A DNA stretch of 40,253 nt from a virus. A model generated the notes under the pieces. That model ran no database searches and had not been told where the DNA came from. It worked only from the letters and a program-made list of their open reading frames with translations. The first letter of the stretch is position 1. The number at the start of each line of letters is the position of its first letter. Shown here piece by piece: positions 24,542 to 29,947 of this stretch. The translations under genes were made by a program, and so were the position numbers. Location of the stretch: positions 1 to 40,253 of the IMG/VR virus record IMGVR_UViG_3300028392_000130. One strand, given 5' to 3'.

Positions 24542-24842
24542 GCCTAAAAATTCCGCCGCATTATCCGCGCCCCGCACTCTGGGCCCCGCGCCCCGTATGA
24601 AATTCATACGCGCCGGACGCGCCAAAAGTTTGTGTTGGCACTCCTTTACTACGCGATTGGTTGGCAGAAAATTTGTGTTGGTTTGTGTTGGTTAGGCACT
24701 CCTTCACTACGCAATCGGACGCCACCGGCACGCGCAATAGTCCAAAAGATAATACGGCCAAAAGGTCGAACCGGCTTGCTTTAGGTATTCATATCGGGTA
24801 TTCTTAGGTTATCTAGTTGAGCCATGCCCGACAAGATATGGT
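24542..24842. repeat. Gene-free GC-rich segment with two long direct repeats
   Basis: 24553-24594 is strikingly C/G-rich compared with the surrounding DNA. Two imperfect repeats follow: GTTTGTGTTGG + GCACTCCTT.ACTACGCGATTGG (24628-24660), and TTTGTGTTGG, GTTTGTGTTGG, then GGCACTCCTTCACTACGC (24672-24718). The 11-mer GTTTGTGTTGG recurs at 29934-29944, after the terminator at the end of the plus block. Palindromic sites 3 and 4 flank this segment. An iteron-type origin or regulator array is conceivable; an open frame on the minus strand here has no ribosome site and is not called. Confidence 0.6.
24595..24609. promoter_or_regulatory. Palindromic site 3
   Basis: Exact GTATGAAATTCATAC inside the GC-rich gene-free segment, 55 bases after the terminator. 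It is the only copy not close to a start or stop codon, 270 bases before the next start, which leaves room for a promoter between. Confidence 0.7.
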
Positions 24843-24857
24843 GTATGAAATTCATAC
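24843..24857. promoter_or_regulatory. Palindromic site 4
   Basis: The symmetry extends to 19 bp here, GTGTATGAAATTCATACAC (24841-24859). It ends 22 bases before the ATG at 24880. The spacer holds the ribosome site GAAAGG, as at site 5. Confidence 0.75.
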
Positions 24858-24879
24858 ACTCTTAGCGAAAGGTTAAGTT

Positions 24880-25044
24880 ATGACTAACGCACAACTTCTC
24901 GCTCGCATAGAAGCGATAACCCAAGAGTACAAGCAAGCCCAACACTTGGAAGTTCTTGCCAATATCGAAGCAGAAAAGAAAATGAAAGAAGCCATCCGTA
25001 AGGCTGGCATAGAAGCAATCGAGAAGGCGAGGACTTTCGCATGA
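24880..25044 (+). CDS. 54-residue helical protein, unknown
   Basis: ATG at 24880 with GAAAGG upstream and TGA overlapping the next ATG (ATGA). The peptide is one long charged helix (MTNAQLLARIEAITQEYKQ ... EAIRKAGIEAIEKARTFA), likely a coiled coil that dimerises. Pairing with the acidic 62-residue neighbour suggests a two-protein unit. Function unknown. Confidence 0.7.
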   Translation: MTNAQLLARIEAITQEYKQAQHLEVLANIEAEKKMKEAIRKAGIEAIEKARTFA

Positions 25045-25229
25045 GCGATAGCGATTATACTTTCAGCGATGAAGAGTTATTAGCAATAGCCCATGAAATC
25101 TTCACTGATGAAGAATTAGCGGAGATTTTAGATGAAGAGGATTTACTAGGGGTAGATATATCCTTAGATGAACTCTATGATGAATTAAATGAGGAGGATG
25201 ACGAAGCATACTCAGATTGGGCTGAGTAA
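25041..25229 (+). CDS. Extremely acidic 62-residue protein, DNA-mimic candidate
   Basis: 26 of 62 residues are Asp or Glu, with no Lys or Arg (MSDSDYTFSDEELLAIAHEI ... DELNEEDDEAYSDWAE). Regularly spaced pairs of acidic residues on a probably helical chain resemble DNA-mimic phage proteins that block restriction or host DNA-binding proteins, such as T7 Ocr, though no sequence match is claimed. It is translated with the preceding helical protein. Function as an inhibitor is inference. Confidence 0.75.
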   Translation: MSDSDYTFSDEELLAIAHEIFTDEELAEILDEEDLLGVDISLDELYDELNEEDDEAYSDWAE

Positions 25230-25235
25230 TTCCGT

Positions 25236-25290
25236 CAGGTAGCCCGCGCTGGTGCGTGGTTCGTAGGTTCAATTCCTACGGCGGGTACTG
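25236..25290 (+). other. tRNA-like hairpin (T-arm and acceptor-like stem), not a complete tRNA
   Basis: CGTAGG-TTCAATT-CCTACG (25262-25280) is a faultless T-arm with the conserved TTCAA loop. GCCCGC (25242-25247) pairs with GCGGGT (25281-25286) as an acceptor-like stem directly flanking it, and CAGGTA/TACTG extends the pairing with two bulges. Only 14 bases lie between the stems, too short for D and anticodon arms, and no CCA is encoded. It could be a tRNA remnant, a tRNA mimic or an attachment-site core copied from a host tRNA 3' end, though no integrase gene is in the window. Confidence 0.5.
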
Positions 25291-25291
25291 T

Positions 25292-25306
25292 GTATGAAAT
25301 TCATAC
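25292..25306. promoter_or_regulatory. Palindromic site 5
   Basis: Extended 19-bp form GTGTATGAAATTCATACAC (25290-25308), touching the tRNA-like element. Ends 22 bases before the ATG at 25329, the same spacing as site 4, with AAAGGAG between. Confidence 0.75.
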
Positions 25307-25328
25307 ACTAGCAACGAAAGGAGATACC

Positions 25329-25529
25329 ATGAAGCCTACTTGTAGTAATTGCGGAGTATTCCTCACACATGAGGAAATCACAGAAGCAATTTATTTCGCA
25401 GTAGTAATAGCCGAATATGAAGGTAGTCCAGCATTTGGTACTTGTAATAAATGTATGGACTTTAACTACGCAATAGATAACGCCTTAGATCAAGGCCCAT
25501 CTCACCCTAAATATGATTGGACAGAATAA
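25329..25529 (+). CDS. 66-residue zinc-ribbon protein
   Basis: Start ATG 25329 after AAAGGAGATACC; an earlier in-frame ATG lies within palindromic site 5 and has no ribosome site. CSNC at residues 5-8 and CNKC at 41-44 form one likely zinc ribbon, with acidic/Asn-rich connecting helices (EEITEAIYFAVVIAEYEG). No enzyme motif. It opens a three-gene coupled set. Confidence 0.75.
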   Translation: MKPTCSNCGVFLTHEEITEAIYFAVVIAEYEGSPAFGTCNKCMDFNYAIDNALDQGPSHPKYDWTE

Positions 25530-25711
25530 TGAATATAGAATTTGGCTTTAGCGCATCAAGATATCTATTACACTTAACCATAAGCGTAGGCAGATACACC
25601 TTGTGGCTTAATATAGTTGCCACTAACTGGCGATCTATTAGTTACCAAAAGGATTTTAGGGATAGTCATATGGGATGTTTTTCTGTATTCACATTCGCAT
25701 TAACTAAGTAA
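25529..25711 (+). CDS. 60-residue protein, unknown
   Basis: The stop of the previous gene and this ATG share a base (TAATG), which fixes the start. The sequence MNIEFGFSASRYLLHLTISV... is strand-rich with aromatic residues and ends GCFSVFTFALTK. No motif recognised. Translational coupling is the main support. Confidence 0.65.
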   Translation: MNIEFGFSASRYLLHLTISVGRYTLWLNIVATNWRSISYQKDFRDSHMGCFSVFTFALTK

Positions 25712-25720
25712 GGAGATATC

Positions 25721-25891
25721 ATGATTACACTTGATCTAACTGATCGGCAGGTTGTGGTTATACGCCAAGCCTTACGCCTTCAAGAGGAGGCACACAAGCG
25801 TAATGGTTTCATTACCCTAGAAGCGGAAGCCTCTAGTTTAAGATCGCATATTGCTGACGCGGTAATTGACAATGCTAAAGCGGTAGTGTAA
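25721..25891 (+). CDS. 56-residue helical protein, unknown
   Basis: ATG at 25721 with TAAGGAG ten bases upstream. MITLDLTDRQVVVIRQALRL then QEEAHKRNG and RSHIADAVIDNAKAV: two amphipathic helices, with an opening that resembles small actinophage proteins of the form (L-T-x-x-Q-x-x-x-I-x-x-A-L-x-x). Likely dimeric. Function unknown. Confidence 0.7.
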   Translation: MITLDLTDRQVVVIRQALRLQEEAHKRNGFITLEAEASSLRSHIADAVIDNAKAVV

Positions 25892-25920
25892 TATAGTTCC
25901 TGTAATCAAGCAGTATCGCT

Positions 25921-25935
25921 GTATGAAATTCATAC
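25921..25935. promoter_or_regulatory. Palindromic site 6, before the amidoligase gene
   Basis: GTATGAAATTCATAC extended by matched C/G to a 19-bp palindrome CTGTATGAAATTCATACAG. Ends 24 bases before the ATG at 25960, with GAAGGGAAA in the spacer, as at sites 4 and 5. It would control the amidoligase and amidotransferase genes. Confidence 0.75.
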
Positions 25936-25959
25936 AGTATCTATCAGAAGGGAAACGAT

Positions 25960-27153
25960 ATGGAAACTGACGAAGTCCTTAACTGCGTAAGTTGCAATAA
26001 GGATGCAAGCCTAATAACTAGCGACGGCAACACTGTATGCCACGATTGTGTGCGTGTATGTGAGCGTTGCAATACGATAGGTTCAGAAAGTTGGGACTTT
26101 CGTACAGTAGATGACGCAATATGGTGCGAGCCATGTGCTGAGAGTTACTCTAACTACTGTGAAAGTTGTGAGGTGAACCACACTGGCGACAACTACTATG
26201 CTGAGGATCGTAGCGGTACATGGTGTGAGGATTGCTGGAATGATACTCTCACCTACTGTGAGGGTTGTAGTTGCTATTACTACAATCCTTGTGATTGTTA
26301 TGATGAGAATATTGATATTCATGACTACTCATATACACCCGATCTAGAGTTCCACTCTAATAATGATAACCCAACTAGCCCCGCAGATCATCTCTACTTT
26401 GGTATAGAGATCGAAGTCGAAGCCCCTAGAGGGGATTGGGGTATTCGCAAACAAGCAGCCGCATTTGCTACTGCTAACTTAGAAAGTTACGACCTAGCAT
26501 ACCTTAAGTCTGACGGCTCACTCGAGTGCGGATTTGAAATCGTTACTCACCCAATGACCCACGACTATTTCAAGAACTCTGCCGATAAGTATTGGGAAGT
26601 TCTTGAGCACCTGCGTAGCCATTACCGCATGCGGTCTTGGTCTGCTGGTACTACTGGCCTTCATATCCATATATCTAGGGCAGGATTTAACAATGGTGCT
26701 CACTCACACCGCTTCTTACAATTAGTCTACAACAATGAGGAATTCTATTCCAAGATCGCTGGCCGTACTTCAGGCCGTTGGGCTAAGTTCGATGATGTCC
26801 ACCAATGGGACAGCACCAAAGAGAAGTCTGTTAAATCATTCAAGCGTAAGTTAGCCCCTTATCGGGCCAATACTTCTGATCGGTACTCTGCCGTCAATAC
26901 TCTCAACCGCAATACATTTGAGATGAGAATATTCAGGAGTACCTTAAATGGAAATACAGTTAAGTCTGCGCTTGACTTGGCGCACGCCAGTGTCGAGTAC
27001 ACGCGCAGTCTTACTGTGAACCAAGTAGTCAATGGTGCGCTAGAGCGTATGAATTTCATACAGTTCATATACAACAATAGCGACACCTACTCGCACTTAA
27101 TATCCCGCATGGACAGATTGTTCATCGGAGCCAACAACCAAGATACAGAATAG
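25960..27153 (+). CDS. Cys-rich amidoligase (glutamate-cysteine-ligase-like, Amidoligase_2 type)
   Basis: 397 residues. The first about 115 form a chain of CxxC knuckles (C9/C12, C27/C30, C34/C37, C56/C59, C67/C70, C89/C92, C100/C103, and a CDC end). The ligase domain (about 145-330) has the family signatures: FGIEIEVEAPR with E150 and E152, KSDGSLECGFEIVTHP (183-198), GLHIHIS (233-239), RYSAVNTLNR and EMRIFRSTLN (321-330). Enzymes of this fold use ATP to join a carboxyl to an amine. It is followed after 10 bases by a class II glutamine amidotransferase, which could supply ammonia or a related amine. Palindromic site 6 is upstream, and site 7 lies inside the gene. Substrate unknown. Confidence 0.88.
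   Translation: METDEVLNCVSCNKDASLITSDGNTVCHDCVRVCERCNTIGSESWDFRTVDDAIWCEPCAESYSNYCESCEVNHTGDNYYAEDRSGTWCEDCWNDTLTYCEGCSCYYYNPCDCYDENIDIHDYSYTPDLEFHSNNDNPTSPADHLYFGIEIEVEAPRGDWGIRKQAAAFATANLESYDLAYLKSDGSLECGFEIVTHPMTHDYFKNSADKYWEVLEHLRSHYRMRSWSAGTTGLHIHISRAGFNNGAHSHRFLQLVYNNEEFYSKIAGRTSGRWAKFDDVHQWDSTKEKSVKSFKRKLAPYRANTSDRYSAVNTLNRNTFEMRIFRSTLNGNTVKSALDLAHASVEYTRSLTVNQVVNGALERMNFIQFIYNNSDTYSHLISRMDRLFIGANNQDTE
27047..27061. promoter_or_regulatory. Palindromic site 7, inverted, inside the amidoligase gene
   Basis: GTATGAATTTCATAC, the reverse complement of the usual orientation, within codons for RMNFIQ (363-368) of the amidoligase. Occurrence inside coding DNA shows the motif is kept for its DNA sequence, or arose by chance with unusual luck; such intragenic sites can act as roadblocks. 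Confidence 0.65.
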
Positions 27154-27163
27154 GAGATATACT

Positions 27164-28030
27164 ATGTGCTTACTCGCAGTATGTGAGCCAAACTCTACAC
27201 CCAAGCGTAAAGAACTTGAGTGTGCTTCATGTAATAACCCACACGGATTTGGGTATGCTATCATAGCAGATGGCGAGATCATTACTGGTCGCGGTATGTC
27301 TGCTAAGAAAATCGTATCCGAGTTCCTATCCCTTCGTAAGCAATACCCTAGTGGATACGCTATGTTCCATGCTAGATACGCTACGCATGGGGTTAAGAAT
27401 GAGGATAACTGCCATCCGTTTAAGGTAGGAGGGTCGACACAAACCTATCTAGCGCACAATGGTATTCTCGATGTCGAGATCCACGCAACGGATAAGCGTA
27501 GCGATACGCGTGTATTCGCTGAGGATGTGTTACCCGCCATGGGTGGCGTGGCCTCATTAGATAATGACAATGTGTGGAAGATCCTTAGCAAGTGGGCCAC
27601 TGGTAGCAAGATTGCTGTACTTACCTTAGACCCGAGTGCTAAAGATGTCTGCTATATCATCAACGAATCGTCAGGCCATTGGGATAATAATGGCATATGG
27701 TGGAGCAACTCTACCTACAAAGAGGATAGTTGGTCGCGCTATATCGGTATGCCTAGCGTAAAGAGCGATGATAGTGTATCTGTAATGGACGGCGAAACAG
27801 AATGTCCGGGCTGTGGTGCGTTCCTCTTAGAGGATAGTAATCCATACTATTGCGAATTCTGTATGACCTGCTATGATTGCTTCGGGATCTATGAGCAAGA
27901 TTGTATGTGCTATATGCCCGAGCGAGATGAGCATGCTCTCAAGGTAAGGAATGCTGGCAACTATCAGGGTTACTTTGACTTCGACAAAGAATACCAACAA
28001 GCCCACGAATACCACAACTACTACAAGTAA
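27164..28030 (+). CDS. Class II glutamine amidotransferase with a zinc-ribbon C-terminus
   Basis: 288 residues, starting MCLLAV: Cys2 becomes the N-terminal nucleophile. HGFGYAII (27-34), FHARYATHG with R71, the LAHNGIL loop with N99-G100, and SDT (113-115) match the Ntn glutaminase domain of the PurF/GlmS class. There is no phosphoribosyl or isomerase domain, so it is a free-standing glutaminase. The C-terminus (about 214-250) has ECPGCG, CEFCMTCYDC and CMC, a zinc-binding tail. It is expected to release ammonia from glutamine for a partner, most simply the amidoligase just upstream with which it shares the Cys-rich addition. Ribosome site AGGAGA. Confidence 0.88.
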   Translation: MCLLAVCEPNSTPKRKELECASCNNPHGFGYAIIADGEIITGRGMSAKKIVSEFLSLRKQYPSGYAMFHARYATHGVKNEDNCHPFKVGGSTQTYLAHNGILDVEIHATDKRSDTRVFAEDVLPAMGGVASLDNDNVWKILSKWATGSKIAVLTLDPSAKDVCYIINESSGHWDNNGIWWSNSTYKEDSWSRYIGMPSVKSDDSVSVMDGETECPGCGAFLLEDSNPYYCEFCMTCYDCFGIYEQDCMCYMPERDEHALKVRNAGNYQGYFDFDKEYQQAHEYHNYYK

Positions 28031-28039
28031 GGAGATGAC

Positions 28040-28228
28040 ATGTCGTTCAAGGAAAATATTGAATGGGATGAGCAGGGCGTTTATCTTAATTGGAATGCGA
28101 TAACTGAACTACGAGTTATGCTTAGAGATTATCTCCAAGCAGTAGGAGTACACAGCAATGTGTATGAAATTCATACAGAGAATAATGTAAGAGAAGTACT
28201 AAAAGGGTTAGGAGATCGAAGTGTCTAG
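28040..28228 (+). CDS. 62-residue protein, unknown
   Basis: ATG at 28040 with AAGGAGATGAC. It reads MSFKENIEWDEQGVYLNWNAITELRVMLRDYLQAVG... and contains palindromic site 8 encoding VYEIHTE. Its stop overlaps the next gene's GTG start. The site inside the frame forces a MYEIHT-like peptide. No motif known. Confidence 0.65.
   Translation: MSFKENIEWDEQGVYLNWNAITELRVMLRDYLQAVGVHSNVYEIHTENNVREVLKGLGDRSV
28162..28176. promoter_or_regulatory. Palindromic site 8, inside the 28040-28228 gene
   Basis: Exact GTATGAAATTCATAC within the coding frame, 59 bases before the GTG start of the next gene. A downstream operator for that gene or a roadblock is possible. Confidence 0.65.
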
Positions 28229-28484
28229 TGAAGTAACTATAAAAGAAGTAATGTCCAAGTATGATGTTCTGCTTAAGTTTACAGACTATCTAAGTTGGAC
28301 TAAGACCATACGCTTCATAGATCGAGAAAGAAAATCTTACAATGGCATCCTCCATTGGGATGCCAGCAATGGATATGCGTTAACGTTCCCTGCTGATGTG
28401 CCTAAAGATCTATTAGAGATGTCTACTAGGCCCGAGTTCGAATATGTGCTAGATTGTATTACGGAAGGGGATACTGGTGACTGA
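28221..28484 (+). CDS. 87-residue protein, unknown
   Basis: GTG start with GGAG nearby (GTTAGGAGATCGAA), overlapping the previous stop by eight bases. MSSEVTIKEVMSKYDVLLKFTDYLSWTKTIRFI ... VLDCITEGDTGD. It has a helical N-terminus, IRFIDRERKS basic patch and acidic end. No membrane segment. Coupled on both sides, so part of the operon. Confidence 0.65.
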   Translation: MSSEVTIKEVMSKYDVLLKFTDYLSWTKTIRFIDRERKSYNGILHWDASNGYALTFPADVPKDLLEMSTRPEFEYVLDCITEGDTGD

Positions 28485-28587
28485 GGAAGCCTGTAGCATG
28501 TGTGATGAAATCCATGATGAAGGAGAATGCGGGGTGGATAATCCTGATCCCGATTACCTGTACGATCTAATGAATGAGGTTGATTGA
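28477..28587 (+). CDS. 36-residue acidic Cys peptide, tentative
   Basis: A GTG at 28477 inside the end of the previous gene begins MTEEACSMCDEIHDEGECGV... with three Cys and many Asp/Glu, stopping at 28585-28587 directly before the next gene. GGAAGGGG precedes the start. Very short, with a rare start, so it may be only an untranslated stretch; a shorter reading from ATG 28498 is possible. Confidence 0.35.
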   Translation: MTEEACSMCDEIHDEGECGVDNPDPDYLYDLMNEVD

Positions 28588-28704
28588 TTGTCATTTATCA
28601 AACTATCGGTGGGCTTATTCTGCTTAGGAATACTAGGAGGGGCTAGCCCACCAACTTTACTACTACTACTACTAATAATATATATATGGGGGGTGTTAAT
28701 ATGA
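28588..28704 (+). CDS. 38-residue membrane peptide upstream of WhiB, tentative
   Basis: TTG start at 28588 immediately after a stop. The peptide MSFIKLSVGLFCLGILGG ... LLLLLLIIYIWGVLI has a membrane segment encoded partly by a TAC/TAA microsatellite (28655-28684). The stop TGA overlaps the WhiB start ATG (ATGA), and GGGGGGT inside it can serve WhiB. Alternatively this is just an untranslated leader; no clear ribosome site precedes the TTG. Confidence 0.35.
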   Translation: MSFIKLSVGLFCLGILGGASPPTLLLLLLIIYIWGVLI

Positions 28705-29087
28705 CGCGTGAAAGAGATGAATTCATAAGCGGTAAACGCAGAACGGAGGCATACATTGTTGGCGATTGTTCAGGCCATGAGAATCCTGATCTATGGTTTC
28801 CGGAAGGTATGGGGCCAGGTGGCAAGACAGATGAACAAATAAAAGAAAGAGCGAGAGAAGTTAATACTGCGCTGGCCATATGTAACTCCTGCTCAAAGAA
28901 AGATGAATGCTTAACCGAAGGCATGCGACCCGAGAATATTGTACATGGTATATGGGGTGGCATGCTTGCTGGTGAACGAATACTAAACGCTGGAATAAAC
29001 TATGGGGACTACAGCCAGTGGAACCCTCATACTCTAGCCTTAGATTTTCATAGGAGAGTATTACCATACTTAAGGAGTAGTGTATGA
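28701..29087 (+). CDS. WhiB-family Fe-S transcription regulator
   Basis: 128 residues. Four Cys as in the family (C23, C61, C64, C70; C-x2-C-x5-C) hold a 4Fe-4S cluster, followed by the conserved HGIWGGM turn (82-88). The start chosen, ATG 28701, overlaps the preceding TGA; GGGGGGT lies seven bases upstream. WhiB proteins are confined to actinobacteria and their phages and bind host sigma factor to change promoter choice, so this is a strong host indicator and a likely agent of host control. A tail of about 30 residues follows the turn. It overlaps the next gene by four bases. Confidence 0.92.
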   Translation: MTRERDEFISGKRRTEAYIVGDCSGHENPDLWFPEGMGPGGKTDEQIKERAREVNTALAICNSCSKKDECLTEGMRPENIVHGIWGGMLAGERILNAGINYGDYSQWNPHTLALDFHRRVLPYLRSSV

Positions 29088-29096
29088 AATTCATAC
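29082..29096. promoter_or_regulatory. Palindromic site 9, overlapping a stop and a start codon
   Basis: GTATGAAATTCATAC covers the WhiB stop TGA (29085-29087) and the ATG (29084-29086) of the next gene, encoding its MKFI. Bound protein would sit on the coupling junction. AAGGAG lies just upstream. Confidence 0.7.
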
Positions 29097-29473
29097 GGCC
29101 AGTATCATTTATAATGATAATATTGTTTATCATTGTAGGGGTTAATAAGATTGGCGATAGCGAAATTGACCACGCAAGAGTGTGGACTATAGATGATAGT
29201 AAGTCTTATGCTAGAGATAAGTTAGAAATATATACCGATAAACAATGGCAGTGTCTCAACAAGTTATGGACTGCCGAATCACACTGGAGAGAGAAGGCAT
29301 ACAATCGTGTAAAAGTTATGGGCAAACATGCTGGTGGCATACCACAGATATTAGATATGTCGCCTAAGTTAAATCCTACATCTCAAATAGATAGAGGCTT
29401 ATCTTATATTGAGTTCAGATACATTACGCCCTGTCGGGCATGGGAACACCACTTACGAAAGGGTTGGTACTAA
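29084..29473 (+). CDS. Exported lysozyme-like (APF C-terminal type) cell-wall protein
   Basis: 129 residues. A hydrophobic segment at about 5-20 (RPVSFIMIILFIIVGV) is a signal or membrane anchor. The domain (about 55-129) reads CLNKLWTAESHWREKAYN, AGGIPQIL, NPTSQIDRGLSYIEFRY, TPCRAWEHH and GWY. This is the pattern of actinobacterial aggregation-promoting-factor/transglycosylase-like domains (W-x-x-E-S-x-W; G-I-P-Q; Q-I-x-x-G-L-x-Y-I-x-x-R-Y; W-x-H-x...GWY), with E65 as the likely catalytic residue. Placed after WhiB rather than in the lysis cassette, it may remodel host wall or block superinfection. Overlaps the next gene start (TAATG). Confidence 0.82.
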   Translation: MKFIRPVSFIMIILFIIVGVNKIGDSEIDHARVWTIDDSKSYARDKLEIYTDKQWQCLNKLWTAESHWREKAYNRVKVMGKHAGGIPQILDMSPKLNPTSQIDRGLSYIEFRYITPCRAWEHHLRKGWY

Positions 29474-29709
29474 TGAGAAATGTTTTCAGGGTTGGCGGTA
29501 TCAACTCTAATACGCTTAAGCAAACCGCTATGGACTTACGTGGTAAGCCAATCACAGTATGTATATGCGGTTCTGAGGTATGGAACTTACAAGTTAAATG
29601 GGATGATGATGGGACTATAGGCATGTACTTCATGAACATGTGGTGTCCATTGTGTGATACTGTAGCAACCGCACCGATACCAAAGGACGCTCAAGATGCC
29701 GAACTATGA
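29473..29709 (+). CDS. 78-residue two-knuckle zinc protein, unknown
   Basis: ATG at 29473 sharing a base with the upstream stop. Contains CICG (position 29-32) and CPLC (60-63), spaced as a zinc ribbon, and strand-rich connecting sequence EVWNLQVKWDDDGTIG. One of many short CxxC proteins in this block. No further assignment. Confidence 0.65.
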   Translation: MRNVFRVGGINSNTLKQTAMDLRGKPITVCICGSEVWNLQVKWDDDGTIGMYFMNMWCPLCDTVATAPIPKDAQDAEL

Positions 29710-29872
29710 ATATAAATGTAGTGACTGCGGTACTTCGGAAGAGCACTACAGAACCGTAGAAAGTAGAGACAAGTTTCCTAATTGTCAATACTGTCAAAAA
29801 GAAATGACACGCGTATGGCAAGCCAACCCAGTTAAGTTCAACGGCACTGGGTTCTACTCAACAGGAGGATAA
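29696..29872 (+). CDS. FmdB-like zinc-ribbon protein
   Basis: ATG at 29696 within the end of the previous gene. 58 residues, beginning MPNYEYKCSDCGTSEEHYRT with CSDC (8-11) and CQYC (30-33), and ending FNGTGFYSTGG. MPxYEYxCxxCG and the closing F-x-G-x-G-F-Y-x-T match the FmdB putative regulatory family, found in bacteria and phages. Last gene of the plus block, ahead of site 10 and the terminator. Confidence 0.85.
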   Translation: MPNYEYKCSDCGTSEEHYRTVESRDKFPNCQYCQKEMTRVWQANPVKFNGTGFYSTGG

Positions 29873-29881
29873 AGAATAAGT

Positions 29882-29896
29882 GTATGAATTTCATAC
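29882..29896. promoter_or_regulatory. Palindromic site 10, inverted, against the terminator
   Basis: GTATGAATTTCATAC, the reverse orientation, three bases before the terminator stem at 29899. A site at the end of a transcript cannot control initiation there in the plus direction, hinting at a roadblock or structural role. Confidence 0.7.
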
Positions 29897-29898
29897 AG

Positions 29899-29932
29899 GG
29901 GCTGGCCAGCATAACGCTGGCTGGCCCTTTTT
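29899..29932 (+). terminator. Terminator closing the plus-strand block
   Basis: Twelve-pair stem GGGCTGGCCAGC/GCTGGCTGGCCC with two G-T wobbles around ATAAC (29899-29927), then TTTTT. It lies between the convergent FmdB-like gene and the sigma-like gene. No T run on the minus side. Confidence 0.9.
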
Positions 29933-29947
29933 GGTTTGTGTTGGATT

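Noticed and set aside
24561-24761. Minus-strand open frame in the gene-free GC-rich segment
   Set aside because: No ribosome site, covers direct repeats and a palindromic site, and opposes the surrounding genes.
25213-25288. Complete tRNA gene ending in the T-arm at 25262-25280
   Set aside because: Going back 76 bases gives no matching acceptor strand, D-arm or anticodon arm; only the hairpin part is supported.
25290-25328. Earlier ATG for the 25329 gene inside palindromic site 5
   Set aside because: The palindrome itself contains TATGAAA, so an ATG there is expected; AAAGGAG clearly serves the ATG at 25329.
26083-27086. Minus-strand open frames under the amidoligase gene
   Set aside because: They are antisense to a gene with clear catalytic motifs and lack ribosome sites.
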